64,000 nucleotides of DNA, taken from Halanaerobium saccharolyticum (GTDB lineage Bacteria > Bacillota > Halanaerobiia > Halanaerobiales > Halanaerobiaceae). The stretch is taken from contig NZ_QAXS01000001.1 of the NCBI RefSeq assembly GCF_003053565.1, forward strand, positions 1 through 64,000. The letters are read 5' to 3'. Numbering within the stretch: the stretch's first letter is position 1; each line of letters begins with the position of its first letter. A model generated the notes under the pieces. It saw nothing but the letters and a program-made list of their open reading frames with translations. It was not told where the DNA came from and made no database searches. This document shows, piece after piece, positions 51,855 to 61,223 of this stretch. The translations under genes and the position numbers were made by a program.

Positions 51855-52943
51855 ATCTCTGCAGCTAAAAGCAGTACCTTTAAAATTATTGATTTAGAAA
51901 GTGGTATGATAACTAACGAGGAAGTCCGGAGTGAGTTTGGCGGTGTCTTAATCCCACCCGGCACCCGGTTAAATAGAAAGCTCATTGATCAGTTAAAAGA
52001 AACTGAAATTAAAGAAATTCAAATAAAAACAGCTGCCGTAATTGAAGCAGAAAAGGATAAAAAAGTAATTGCTAAAGAAAAATATGAAAAAAGTCTCGAT
52101 GATTTTTCTGAAGCTTATAAAAAAGCCTACTATATGAAAAAGGTTGATTTTAGAACAGTTAGAAGTCTGACTGAAGAGGCAATGGAGATTTCTCAATATC
52201 TTGATTTAGAAGATATTCTAAAAATAACTCGTGATATTGATATGTACACTTATTCTCATTCTCTCCATGTTGGAATTCTGGCCCATAAGTTTGGAAACTG
52301 GTTAAATCTAACAGAAAACAAAATCTGTAATTTGACCACCTCAGCTCTGCTTCACGATATTGGCAAAAGCAGAATTAAAAAAGAAATAATAACCAGGCCG
52401 GCTCCTCTGAGCCCAGAGGAATATGAAGAGGTCAAAAAACATTCCGAATATGGTTATAAACTTCTCAAAAAAAGTAACCGTTTTTCAAAAAGTATAATGG
52501 CCGGAGTTTTAACCCACCACGAGCGCTACCATGGAGGTGGTTATCCCCTTGGTCTAAAAAAGGAAGAAATTCCTTTATTCGGGAGAATTATTGCTATCTG
52601 TGATACTTTTGATGCCCTGACAACTGACCGGCCCTACCAGAAAGCAGTTTCACCATTTACTGCAGTTAAAATAATGGAAGAGGATTTTGATTCCTTTGAT
52701 CACAGGCTGAAGATGCTTTTTATAGAAAAAATTCCTTATTCACTGATTGGTGATCGCGTAGTTCTGAGCAATGATCAGCTGGCACGGGTGGTGTTTATTA
52801 ATCCCTCTCATCCGGAATCACCAATAGTTAAAACAGAGGATGAGTATCTTGATTTAAGCAGTCAGAGTGAGCTGAGTATCAAAAAATTACTTAGAGACCT
52901 TGAACAGATGGAAGAAATGATGGAAGAAGCTGAGCAGAATTAA
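51855..52943 (+). CDS. HD-GYP domain c-di-GMP phosphodiesterase-like protein, possible ATC start
   Basis: About 362 codons counted from ATC 51855. The usual N-terminal helper domain (KIIDLESGMITNEE, then GVLIPPGTRL) is in frame but begins before the first ATG at 51906. AAGGAGGG at 51841-51848 sits at ideal distance only from 51855, where the codon is ATC. Either this is a rare start or ATG was mutated. The HD-GYP domain (about 120-290) has LLHDIGKSRI, HHERYHGGGYPLGLKKEEIP and ICDTFDALTTDRPY; its second position reads GGGYP, fitting HD-GYP. It hydrolyses c-di-GMP in active members. The cls gene follows 15 bases later. Confidence 0.8.
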   Translation: MSAAKSSTFKIIDLESGMITNEEVRSEFGGVLIPPGTRLNRKLIDQLKETEIKEIQIKTAAVIEAEKDKKVIAKEKYEKSLDDFSEAYKKAYYMKKVDFRTVRSLTEEAMEISQYLDLEDILKITRDIDMYTYSHSLHVGILAHKFGNWLNLTENKICNLTTSALLHDIGKSRIKKEIITRPAPLSPEEYEEVKKHSEYGYKLLKKSNRFSKSIMAGVLTHHERYHGGGYPLGLKKEEIPLFGRIIAICDTFDALTTDRPYQKAVSPFTAVKIMEEDFDSFDHRLKMLFIEKIPYSLIGDRVVLSNDQLARVVFINPSHPESPIVKTEDEYLDLSSQSELSIKKLLRDLEQMEEMMEEAEQN

Positions 52944-52958
52944 AGTTGAGGAGATCTT

Positions 52959-54377
52959 ATGAATTTTTTATCTTTTTTACCAACAGGAATCATAATCTTA
53001 AATATAATTTTTATCATCCTTTTGATCTTTTTTGAAAGAAAGGATCCGACTGCAACCTGGGCCTGGCTCTTAATTTTAACTTTAATTCCAGTACTGGGCT
53101 TTGTTCTGTATCTATTTTTAGGTTTAACCCCTAAGAAAAGGAAGCTTTTTCAGCGGAAACAGGAAGAAGATGAGTTAAAAAAATATGATGGCAAACTTAT
53201 TGCCGCAGAACTAAAGGAAAGAATTAAGGATTTTGATCATCTGGAGCAGAGTATAATTAGGCTGGCTTTTGAAAATGATCTGCCGGCAGGACTGGGCTAC
53301 AATCAGCTCGATATTTATACCAGCGGCCGAGAAAAGTTTGCTGATTTATTTGAAGATATTAAGAATGCCGAAAAATTTGTACATGCTAATTATTATATTA
53401 TTAATGATGATCAGCTTGGTGATCAGTTTATGCAGCTTTTAACTAAAAAGGCGGCAGAAGGAGTTGAGGTCAGGCTGCTCTATGATCGAATGGGCTGCAG
53501 AAATCTTTCGCGCTATACAATTTTCGAACTGGAAGATGCCGGCGGTAAAGCGGTTCCTTTTGCTCCCTTTGTCCTTGATATGAATTACCGCAACCACCGC
53601 AAGAATGTGGTAATTGACGGCCAGATCGGGTATCTGGGAGGCATAAATATTGGTGATGAATATCTGGGAGAGAGCCGCAGATTTGGTGACTGGCGTGACA
53701 CTCACCTGCGTTTAAAAGGTGAAAGTGTTGACAGCCTTCAATATCGTTTTCTTTTAGACTGGAGCTTTGCCAGTGGTAATGCCCTGATGCGGAAGCAAAA
53801 ATATTTCCCTGAAAAAAAATCTAGAGGAGATGTAGCTGTCCAGATTGTCAGCAGTGGGCCTGACTCTAAAGAGGCTGAAGTCAAGTCCCTCTTTTTGAAG
53901 ATGATCTATGAGGCCGAAAAGTCAATTTATATTCAGACCCCTTATTTTATTCCCGATCAATCGATGCTGGAAGCTCTAAAAATTGCCGCTCGCTCTGGAG
54001 TTGAGGTTAAAATTATGATTCCAGACCGGGGAGATCATCCCTTTGTCTATGCCGCCAATAACTCTTTTGTCGGTGAACTTTTGGATGCTGGAGCCCGCTG
54101 CTACCGTTATAAAAAGGGCTTTCTGCACAGTAAAACTCTCTGTATTGACAGCCGGGTTCTTTCGATCGGAACAACCAATATGGATGTCCGCAGTTTTAAA
54201 CTGAATTTTGAAATAAATGCCTTTATCTATGACCGGGAGCGGGCCAGATACCATAATCAAATTTTTGCAGAGGACCTAGAAAATTCGGAAGAAATAACAA
54301 GAGAAATTTTTGAAAACCGGGGCTGGACAATGAAGCTCAGGGAGTCAGTTTCAAGACTGCTTTCACCGATTCTTTAA
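52959..54377 (+). CDS. cls: cardiolipin synthase, phospholipase D family
   Basis: A 472-residue membrane enzyme joining two phosphatidylglycerols to cardiolipin. It has two N-terminal membrane helices (residues 5-60) and two catalytic HKD motifs: HRKNVVIDGQIGYLGGINIG (His213) and HSKTLCIDSRVLSIGTTNMD (His390). ATYAW-like ATWAWLL and GRxxxxL-type linkers fit bacterial ClsA. The length is normal. GAGGAGA lies just upstream of the ATG, and it is 15 bases after the HD-GYP gene, suggesting co-transcription. Cardiolipin is important for salt tolerance in other bacteria, which would suit this organism. Confidence 0.93.
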   Translation: MNFLSFLPTGIIILNIIFIILLIFFERKDPTATWAWLLILTLIPVLGFVLYLFLGLTPKKRKLFQRKQEEDELKKYDGKLIAAELKERIKDFDHLEQSIIRLAFENDLPAGLGYNQLDIYTSGREKFADLFEDIKNAEKFVHANYYIINDDQLGDQFMQLLTKKAAEGVEVRLLYDRMGCRNLSRYTIFELEDAGGKAVPFAPFVLDMNYRNHRKNVVIDGQIGYLGGINIGDEYLGESRRFGDWRDTHLRLKGESVDSLQYRFLLDWSFASGNALMRKQKYFPEKKSRGDVAVQIVSSGPDSKEAEVKSLFLKMIYEAEKSIYIQTPYFIPDQSMLEALKIAARSGVEVKIMIPDRGDHPFVYAANNSFVGELLDAGARCYRYKKGFLHSKTLCIDSRVLSIGTTNMDVRSFKLNFEINAFIYDRERARYHNQIFAEDLENSEEITREIFENRGWTMKLRESVSRLLSPIL

Positions 54378-54427
54378 TCTGGCTCTTAATAATTATTATA
54401 GTCTCAAATAAATATTGATTAATCTAG

Positions 54428-54455
54428 CCGCCCTTTTTGGGGCGGTCTTTTTTTG
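54428..54455 (+). terminator. terminator after cls
   Basis: Stem CCGCCC/GGGCGG with a 6-base loop and TCTTTTTTT after it. Confidence 0.8.
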
Positions 54456-54539
54456 GGTATTATAATAATTTTACTTCATTTCCAAATTATTCTATGATAT
54501 ACTTTTTATAGTATAAATATTAGAAAAGGAGGAAATTTA

Positions 54540-55427
54540 ATGCAGCAGTTTGATGTGACGGCTCATAATTATGATTTCGTTTTTAAAGATTCTTTTAGTC
54601 TCTTTAAAAATGATATTGGCGATTTTTTAAAGGTGGAGCTGCCTGGAATTGATTCTTATCTGGAGACTGAGTTTGCTGAGATTGAAACAAGTGCGGAAAG
54701 GATGGATTTAAATTTTAAATTAGAAGATGGTTCAATTTTGCATTTAGAAGAAGAGATAGAGGTTTCTGTTGATGATTTGATTCGTTTTGCTTCCTATGAT
54801 CTAAAGTTGTATAATAGATATAGAGATAAAATACGGACAATAATTTTATGTATTAAAGGTTATCCCGCTGCTGAGGCAACTTTTAATGCCGGGAGTCTGG
54901 GCTACAACACAATTGTTGTTAACATGTCTGATAAAGATGGTAAAGAAAAGATGAAAGAATTAAGAGAAAAAATAGAGAAAGGTGAAGAAATTAATTACCT
55001 GGAATTAATATTTCTACCTTTAATGAATAGTGACCAGGATATGGTTAAACGGGTTAAAGAGACTATTGAGCTGGAGAAGCAGCTAGAAGTTGAACAGAAT
55101 CTAAAAAATAATATTGTTGCTTTAACATTTGTGTTATGCGATAAACTTTTAAGTGATCAGGAAATCTCAGAAATATGGAGGGATTACAAAATGGTAAGAA
55201 TATTTAAATATGCAGAAGAGCAGGGGAAGAAAAAAGGAAAAGACGAAGGAAAACAAGAAGAAGCAAGGATGCTTATGATCAGACAAATAAAAGCAAAATT
55301 TGGTAATGCAGATAATGAAATTATTGATTTAATTAACAAATCTGAGTTAAGTAAAATTGAAGACTTAAGTGAGAAAATTGTAACTGTAGATTCTAAAGAA
55401 GAAATAATAGATTTTTTGAAGCATTAA
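54540..55427 (+). CDS. Rpn-family (PD-(D/E)XK) putative nuclease
   Basis: A 295-residue protein of the recombination-promoting nuclease/putative transposase family. The N-terminal 130 residues have a PD-(D/E)XK-like pattern: an Asp in AERMDLNFKLEDGSILHLEEE and the following Glu pair, then LKLYNRYRDKIRTIILCIKG. The rest is a charged helical tail with the typical EEQGKKKGKDEGKQEEA linker. Despite the name such proteins are not proven transposases; in E. coli Rpn proteins are DNA endonucleases promoting recombination. ATG 54540 follows AAAGGAGGAAA. It is flanked by terminators on both sides. Confidence 0.75.
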   Translation: MQQFDVTAHNYDFVFKDSFSLFKNDIGDFLKVELPGIDSYLETEFAEIETSAERMDLNFKLEDGSILHLEEEIEVSVDDLIRFASYDLKLYNRYRDKIRTIILCIKGYPAAEATFNAGSLGYNTIVVNMSDKDGKEKMKELREKIEKGEEINYLELIFLPLMNSDQDMVKRVKETIELEKQLEVEQNLKNNIVALTFVLCDKLLSDQEISEIWRDYKMVRIFKYAEEQGKKKGKDEGKQEEARMLMIRQIKAKFGNADNEIIDLINKSELSKIEDLSEKIVTVDSKEEIIDFLKH

Positions 55428-55444
55428 AATAGGAGCAAGTTAGT

Positions 55445-55477
55445 AACCGGCTGGGATTAAAATCTCTGCCGGTTTTT
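55445..55477 (+). terminator. terminator after the Rpn-family gene
   Basis: Stem AACCGGC/GCCGGTT with a 16-base loop that can itself pair (GATT/AATC), followed by TTTATA. Confidence 0.75.
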
Positions 55478-55600
55478 ATATTTATCAAAACTTTCCTTAA
55501 ATTTTTTGATTTTACTGCACAAACTATTTACCTCAATTAACTTGAGTGATATAATAAGGATTGTATTGTGTCAACAATTATATATGTAGAAGGTGATAAA

Positions 55601-57376
55601 ATGCTCTGCGAAACTCCATGTTTTCTAAATTCTTTAGCATATAAAAGTGTGATCTTAAATAAAGATTTGGAAATCATATTTATAAACAATGACTGGAAAG
55701 AATATATTTCACAAACAGATAAAGTAATAAAAAATAACAGTATCGGCTTAAATTATATTGAGCTAATCAAAAGTCTCAATAATTCTGCCGCAGATTATTC
55801 TGCTGAGATAAATTCAGGAATCAAAGCTGTCGTCAAAAACAAAAAAGACAAGTTCGAGTTAGAATATCATGATTCATCTTCGGAAAATAAATCCTGGGTA
55901 AAGATGATAGTTACTCCTTTTGCTGAGGGAGTTTTAATCATGCATGAAGATATAACTGACAGGAAAAATTATGAAGAAGCATTACAAATAAGAGAAGAAC
56001 AGTATAAAAAGATTTTCAACTCGGCTCCGATTGGGATGCTGGTTGAGGATCCAGAAGGAAACATCCTCGAGGTTAATGAAGAATTGTGTGAGATGACCGG
56101 TTACAGCAAAGATGAGTTAATAGGAGATAGTATTTTTAATAAGTTTGTTGTTCCTGATAGAATTGAAGAAGCAAAAAAAGATATCGAAATAATACTAAGT
56201 GGTCAGGATTTAGAATTTAACCTTGATAATATTAATAAAAATGGAGAGCACTATTATACTCATTTCAAAGAAACTAAAATTAATCTGCCTGATAAAGGAG
56301 CAGGTATTTTATCAATGCAGGTAGATCTGACAAATCTGAGAATGAAAGAAAAGAAACTTGAGTTTTTAAGCTATAATGATCAGTTAACAGGACTTTATAA
56401 TAGGGCATATTTTGATCAGGAGTTAAAAAGGCTGGATAATCAAGATGAGCTGCCGCTAAGTTTGGTGGTTATTGATGTTAATGGTCTGAAGATGATTAAT
56501 GATGTCTACGGCCATTTGGCAGGAGATGAACTGATCAAAAGTGCTGCAGCTGTGCTTAAGTCATGTTTGAGAGACGAAGATATTTTAGCAAGATTTGGCG
56601 GTGATGAGTTTGCTCTAATCTTACCTCAGACTCCTAAAAAAGATGTTGAGAAAATAATAAAAAGAATTAAAGAAGAAAGCACTAAGGTTGAAGTTGAAGG
56701 AAATAAGTTATCTTTAGGTATCGGTTTTGCGACTAAAACTAAGCTGGAAGAAGAGATTGAGCAGATATTTGAGCAGGCTGATGATAATATGTATAAAGAT
56801 AAACTGGTTAAAAATAAGGACAGCAAAAGTAATATTATAAAGAATTTAATGATTACTCTGGAAGCCAAAAGCAATGAAAATAAAGAACATGTTCAGCGGC
56901 TGGAAGAATTAGCAGTTAAATTGGGGCAGAGGCTCAATTTAAGTTATGAACAGCTGAGTAATCTATCTCTATTAGCTTCGATCCATGATATAGGTAAAGT
57001 AACAATTTCTGAGGGGATTTTAAAAAAGCCGGATAAGTTAAACAAAGATGAATGGGAAACAATGAAAAAGCATGCTGAAAGAGGCTATAAAATAGCAAGC
57101 TCTACTGAAGAATTTTCAGTTATTGCTAAATATATTTTACACCACCACGAAAAATGGGATGGAACTGGTTATCCGAATGGTTTGAAGGGAGAAGAGATCC
57201 CACTTTTCTCCAGGATAATTGCGATAGCTGATGCCTATGATGTGATGACCCATGCCAGACCTTACAGTGAGCCATTGCCAAAAAAAGAGGCTTTAAAAGA
57301 AATAAAGAAATGTTCAGGAAGTCAGTTTGATCCTGAGATGGTAGATGAATTTGTTGATTTAATATTAGAAGATTAA
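55601..57376 (+). CDS. PAS-PAS-GGDEF-HD-GYP bifunctional c-di-GMP signalling protein
   Basis: About 591 residues from ATG 55601 (AAGGTG upstream; the GTG at 55568 lacks a ribosome site). Residues 1-125 and 130-255 are PAS domains (the second has FNSAPIGMLVEDPEGNILEV). Residues about 260-415 are a GGDEF domain with an intact active site, FGGDEFAL at 332-338, so it should make c-di-GMP. Residues about 425-590 are HD-GYP, with HDIGK (His462, Asp463) and HHEKWDGTGYPNGLKG, so it should also break it down. No membrane segments are seen, so it is cytoplasmic. What its PAS domains sense is unknown. Confidence 0.9.
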   Translation: MLCETPCFLNSLAYKSVILNKDLEIIFINNDWKEYISQTDKVIKNNSIGLNYIELIKSLNNSAADYSAEINSGIKAVVKNKKDKFELEYHDSSSENKSWVKMIVTPFAEGVLIMHEDITDRKNYEEALQIREEQYKKIFNSAPIGMLVEDPEGNILEVNEELCEMTGYSKDELIGDSIFNKFVVPDRIEEAKKDIEIILSGQDLEFNLDNINKNGEHYYTHFKETKINLPDKGAGILSMQVDLTNLRMKEKKLEFLSYNDQLTGLYNRAYFDQELKRLDNQDELPLSLVVIDVNGLKMINDVYGHLAGDELIKSAAAVLKSCLRDEDILARFGGDEFALILPQTPKKDVEKIIKRIKEESTKVEVEGNKLSLGIGFATKTKLEEEIEQIFEQADDNMYKDKLVKNKDSKSNIIKNLMITLEAKSNENKEHVQRLEELAVKLGQRLNLSYEQLSNLSLLASIHDIGKVTISEGILKKPDKLNKDEWETMKKHAERGYKIASSTEEFSVIAKYILHHHEKWDGTGYPNGLKGEEIPLFSRIIAIADAYDVMTHARPYSEPLPKKEALKEIKKCSGSQFDPEMVDEFVDLILED

Positions 57377-57457
57377 TTTATACATTAACACAGATTAAAT
57401 ATTGCCCTTGATTATGGAAAAGAAAGTGGAAGTCCATATCTCTTCTTCAATCAGGAA

Positions 57458-58252
57458 ATGAAAGAACAGATAAAAAGAAAAGATAATCTAGAAAGTGAAT
57501 TAAGAGAAAGCATTCGTCTGGAAAATGATAAAATATATCTCGAATATCAGCCAATCTATGACTTGAATAAGAATAAAGTAGTTGCTTTTGAAGCTCTTGC
57601 CCGGATGCAGTCCAGTCAATATGGTAGAGTTGCGCCAGATGAATTTATTCAGATTGCTGAAGAAAAGCACTTAATTATATCACTGAGTCGACTAATTCTT
57701 AAAAAAGCAGCTAAATTTTCTGCTGATCTGGAAAAAGCTGGATTTGGAGAAGTTAAAATATCAGTTAATATGTCAGGACTGGATATTATACAGGAAGATT
57801 TCACAAATAAGGTTATAGAAATAATAAATAATGCTGGTATAAAAGCTGAGAATATTAAAATTGAAATTACGGAATCTGTTTTATTAAATAATTTTGAGAT
57901 TATTAATTCGAAACTGGCAAAATTAAAAGAGGCAGGCATCACAACTGCTCTGGATGACTTTGGTACAGGCTATTCTTCTTTCTATAGATTAACAGAGTTA
58001 AATATTGACCTGATAAAAATTGATAAGTACTTTATTAACAAAATAACTAAAGGAACAGAAAATAATATTGTTGCTGCAGCGATTATTGATTTAAGCCACA
58101 GCCTGGGTTTGACTGTGGTTGCAGAAGGTGTGGAAACTGAATCTCAGAGAGATTATTTAATAGAAAAGAAATGTGATTATATACAGGGCTATTTATTCAG
58201 CAGACCACTGCCTGAAAAAGAGGCTGTTTCACTTTTGAAATCAGCGGATTGA
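57458..58252 (+). CDS. EAL-domain protein, truncated remnant of a GGDEF-EAL protein
   Basis: A 264-residue EAL domain that looks complete: FEALARM with the EAL signature, SVNMSGLDIIQEDF, KIEITES, ALDDFGTGYSSFYRL, DLIKIDKYF, and VVAEGVETESQ. It should hydrolyse c-di-GMP. Upstream in the same frame about 21 codons (57395-57457) read NIALDYGKESGSPYLFFNQE, the typical last strand and helix of a GGDEF domain, and are preceded by a TAA. The GGDEF part has thus been lost. There is no good ribosome site before ATG 57458, so expression is doubtful. Confidence 0.75.
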   Translation: MKEQIKRKDNLESELRESIRLENDKIYLEYQPIYDLNKNKVVAFEALARMQSSQYGRVAPDEFIQIAEEKHLIISLSRLILKKAAKFSADLEKAGFGEVKISVNMSGLDIIQEDFTNKVIEIINNAGIKAENIKIEITESVLLNNFEIINSKLAKLKEAGITTALDDFGTGYSSFYRLTELNIDLIKIDKYFINKITKGTENNIVAAAIIDLSHSLGLTVVAEGVETESQRDYLIEKKCDYIQGYLFSRPLPEKEAVSLLKSAD

Positions 58253-58350
58253 CTTGAGAACAAAGGAAGAATTAAAAAGAGAATAAGTGGCTAGATTAAT
58301 GTTTGAGAAAATAATAATTGAAAAACTAAATAAATTTTTATTTAGCACCT

Positions 58351-58386
58351 CCCTACATAATTGTGCACAAAATGTAGGGTTTTTTT
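58351..58386 (+). terminator. terminator after the EAL gene
   Basis: Stem CCCTACAT/ATGTAGGG with a 13-base loop, followed by TTTTTTT. Confidence 0.8.
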
Positions 58387-58436
58387 AAAAACAAACTGTT
58401 ATAATATTGATATAAATTGATAAGGGAGGTTTTTTG

Positions 58437-59312
58437 ATGGATTCGTTGACTAAGTTGAACGAAGCTTTAAATCATCTTGAAAAAAATTTAACAAATGAGA
58501 TTGACTTTGAGAAGCTTGCTGAAATTGCTGTCTGTTCTGAATATCATTTTAAAAGGATGTTTTCTTATATAGCCGGGATTACTTTATCACAGTATATACG
58601 AAATCGAAGGCTGACCTTAGCAGCATTCGAGCTGCAGAGTAACAGACAGGTTAAAATAATTGATTTGGCTCTTAAATATGGATATAGCTCACCAGATTCG
58701 TTTACAAGAGCTTTTAAGGGCTTTCATGGTTTAACACCAACAGCAGCCAGGGATAAAAATCAATCATTAAAAGCTTTTCCACCAATGACCTTCCAGTTAT
58801 CAATTAAAGGAGGAGATTTAATGAATTATCGAATAGTAGAAAAAGAAGAGTTCAATATTATTGGGATTATGAAAAGAGTTCCTATAGTTTTTGAAGGAGC
58901 AAATTCAGCAATTGATGCAATGTGGCAGAGTTTAGATCAGGAAACAATTAACAGATTAAAACAGCTTTCCGATATCGAGCCAGCAGGAATTATTAGTGCA
59001 TCCACCAATTTTTCAGAAGGGAGGATGGAAGAAGAAGGGGAACTTGATCATTATATTGGAACAGCGACTACCCAAAATTGTCCAGATGATTTAGCAAAAT
59101 TGGAGGTTTCAGCTGGAAGTTGGGCGGTTTTCGAAGCTATTGGTCCTTTTCCAGAGACTCTTCAGAATGTCTGGGGACGTATTTATTCTGAATGGTTTCC
59201 TGGTTCAGAATATGAGCTGGCAGAAGGTCCTGAAATATTATGGAATGAAAGTAAAGATACTGAAGCAGAGGAATTTAGAAGTGAAATTTGGATTCCAGTC
59301 AAAAAAAGATAG
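58437..59312 (+). CDS. AraC-family regulator with GyrI-like effector-binding domain
   Basis: About 291 residues. Residues 1-105 hold the two helix-turn-helix units of AraC ([20 protein letters not shown], then [20 protein letters not shown] and [14 protein letters not shown]). Residues 125-291 are a GyrI-like domain that in related proteins (Rob, BmrR-type) binds small hydrophobic ligands: [19 protein letters not shown] and [23 protein letters not shown] 58437 follows GGAGGTTTT. It stands alone between two terminators; its target genes and ligand are unknown. Confidence 0.9.
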   Translation: MDSLTKLNEALNHLEKNLTNEIDFEKLAEIAVCSEYHFKRMFSYIAGITLSQYIRNRRLTLAAFELQSNRQVKIIDLALKYGYSSPDSFTRAFKGFHGLTPTAARDKNQSLKAFPPMTFQLSIKGGDLMNYRIVEKEEFNIIGIMKRVPIVFEGANSAIDAMWQSLDQETINRLKQLSDIEPAGIISASTNFSEGRMEEEGELDHYIGTATTQNCPDDLAKLEVSAGSWAVFEAIGPFPETLQNVWGRIYSEWFPGSEYELAEGPEILWNESKDTEAEEFRSEIWIPVKKR

Positions 59313-59323
59313 AATTTAATCTA

Positions 59324-59356
59324 ACCGGTTGAGGTGATGTGCTTCAGCCGGCTTTA
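59324..59356 (+). terminator. terminator after the AraC-type gene
   Basis: Stem CCGGTTGAGG/CTTCAGCCGG, counting two G-T pairs, with a 7-base loop, followed by CTTTATTTAT. Confidence 0.6.
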
Positions 59357-59776
59357 TTTATAAGTAGAAAATGAAAGGTAAAAGCCAGTGAAATTAAAGG
59401 ATAAAACGGAATATGCAGAAGAAATATTTGATCATTAATTTCTGAGTAAGATAACTATCAATAAATGCAAATTTAATAACTTAAGTTTTCGAAATATCAG
59501 ATTAAAGTAATTAACATATTAATAGAGGACAAAAACTTGACTTTTCAACCAGAATAATATAGCTTAAAAAGTACGGAAGGTTTTGCAGGGTCAGAAGTGT
59601 TAATACCTAAAAGATCAGATGCTTTTCAAATTTTCATACTGGAAATTTCACTTAAATAACACTAGATATTTTCTATAAATGGTCTTTTTTACTGTCGTCA
59701 AGACAGCTTACTAACTAACTTAAATAGCTCACAAAGGCTGTCAGATCAATGAATATAATTTTTTCTCAAAAAATCC
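59357..59776. other. 420-base stretch without a supported gene
   Basis: AT-rich sequence with stops in all frames. A frame at 59388-59438 reads VKLKDKTEYAEEIFDH before a stop and could be the end of a lost gene, but it is too short to support. An inverted pair GACAGC/GCTGTC at 59702-59742 is present. I see no RNA gene or repeat of the dispersed family here. Confidence 0.5.
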
Positions 59777-59805
59777 TTGACGATAATAAGAGTAACTGTT
59801 ATAAT
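59777..59805 (+). promoter_or_regulatory. promoter for tRNA-Arg
   Basis: TTGACG (59777-59782), 17-base spacer, TATAAT (59800-59805), 32 bases before the tRNA. Confidence 0.75.
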
Positions 59806-59837
59806 ATTTATTGTTGCTTAAGAAAAGTTTTAACTGT

Positions 59838-59911
<74 letters not shown>

Positions 59912-60097
59912 CTTTTTGGGAATATAATTCTGAGAAAACCCCGATATGAAGGGGATAAGCCCGTGTAAAAACTTTATAATTATAAGCTAGTGAAAGGCTT
60001 GTATTGTTATTTTTTTATAACAATCAGTCGTTCACTTTTTTTGTTTATAATAGTATTTTTTATGCGGAATTATTTTCTTTAAAAGGGGGAGCAAACT
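59912..60097 (+). other. tRNA-integrase spacer with AT-rich hairpin
   Basis: Contains CCCC-x8-GGGG (59939-59954) and a perfect hairpin ATTGTTAT/ATAACAAT around six T (60003-60024). The latter could be a terminator for the tRNA or an operator or arm site for the recombinase. No gene is visible. Confidence 0.4.
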
Positions 60098-61045
60098 ATG
60101 ATCAAAATTGATGTTAAGCAGCCTGATTTAGAAGAGATTTTAGCTGATTTTTTAGAAGAGAAGAGGTCTAAGAGATTATCGCCTGCGACTATTGATTATT
60201 ATGAAAATAATATTCATAATTTTATCGTTTTTACAAAAACTAAGAATAAAAATATTAGCCATAAAGATGTAAATAAAAAGCTAATAAATGAATATTTAGT
60301 TTGGTTGGATAGAAAATATAATTATAATACCACCAGTGCTAATACTGCTTTGAGAGCTATCCGTGTTTTTGTTTATTATATGATTGAAAGAAATGATTTG
60401 AATATTGAACCTTTTAAGATATTATTATTACCAGATAATAAGCGAAAAAAGAAAGAAATTTACAGCACGAATGAACTTTCTAAGCTGCTGGAAAAGCCCA
60501 ATATTAAAAAGACTAGATTTTCTACTTATAGAAATTGGGTTATAATTAACTTTTTTCTTACTGCTGGTGCTAGAATAAAAACTACAGTAAATATTCAGAA
60601 TCAAGATATTGATTTGGCCAATCAGAAAATTACTCTTTTTAATTATAAAACCCATCATACTTATCAAGTAAGCTTTTATGGAAAATTCAAAAAGATCATA
60701 GAGGAATATATGGGCATAAGAAAAGGTGCTCCTGAAGACTATTTGTTTTCTACAGAGTACGGAGAAAAACTGTCTAGAGCAGGTCTCAGGTCCGCTATAG
60801 TGCGATATAATAATAGAAGAGGAGTAGATAGAAGCAATATTCATGCCTTCCGCCACACTTTTGCCAGCTTGTGGATTAAAAATGGTGGTGATCCCTATAG
60901 ATTGATGGATTTATTAGATCATCAGAGTATGGAAATTACAAAGCAGTATGTTCACCAATTTTCCGATGATGAGTCTATGAAAAATTATAATCCGCTTGAA
61001 AGTTTGGTAGATGATGATAAAGAATATATCAATTTGAATAAATAA
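60098..61045 (+). CDS. tyrosine recombinase / integrase (XerD-like)
   Basis: A 315-residue site-specific recombinase. Residues 1-105 are a SAM-like core-binding domain (LSPATIDYYENNIHNFIVF). Residues about 115-300 are the catalytic domain with the expected set: Arg159 (GARIKTTVNI), a Lys in the beta hairpin (NYKTHHTY), His249-x-x-Arg252 (HAFRHTFASLW), His275 (LLDHQSM) and Tyr284 (KQYVHQF). All are present, so it should be active. Its place beside a tRNA with an altered 3' end suggests integration of a mobile element, with the element body downstream. ATG 60098 follows AAAAGGGGGAG. Confidence 0.9.
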   Translation: MIKIDVKQPDLEEILADFLEEKRSKRLSPATIDYYENNIHNFIVFTKTKNKNISHKDVNKKLINEYLVWLDRKYNYNTTSANTALRAIRVFVYYMIERNDLNIEPFKILLLPDNKRKKKEIYSTNELSKLLEKPNIKKTRFSTYRNWVIINFFLTAGARIKTTVNIQNQDIDLANQKITLFNYKTHHTYQVSFYGKFKKIIEEYMGIRKGAPEDYLFSTEYGEKLSRAGLRSAIVRYNNRRGVDRSNIHAFRHTFASLWIKNGGDPYRLMDLLDHQSMEITKQYVHQFSDDESMKNYNPLESLVDDDKEYINLNK

Positions 61046-61223
61046 GTTCTGTCACTCACGAGAAATCTATCTTGATTTGTAAGTATTATTTAGGCTGCTT
61101 ATGAATTAGGATAGGTTTTTAATTTTATTCATAATAAAGGAATATTAATTTGATTATGGAAATGTATAATTAGAAAATCAACTATTGTTAAGGTTTCAAA
61201 ATTGATATATGGAAGTGATTAAT

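Noticed and set aside
54540-55427. Rpn-family protein as an active transposon
   Set aside because: No terminal inverted repeats or target duplications are visible, and the family name does not prove transposition.
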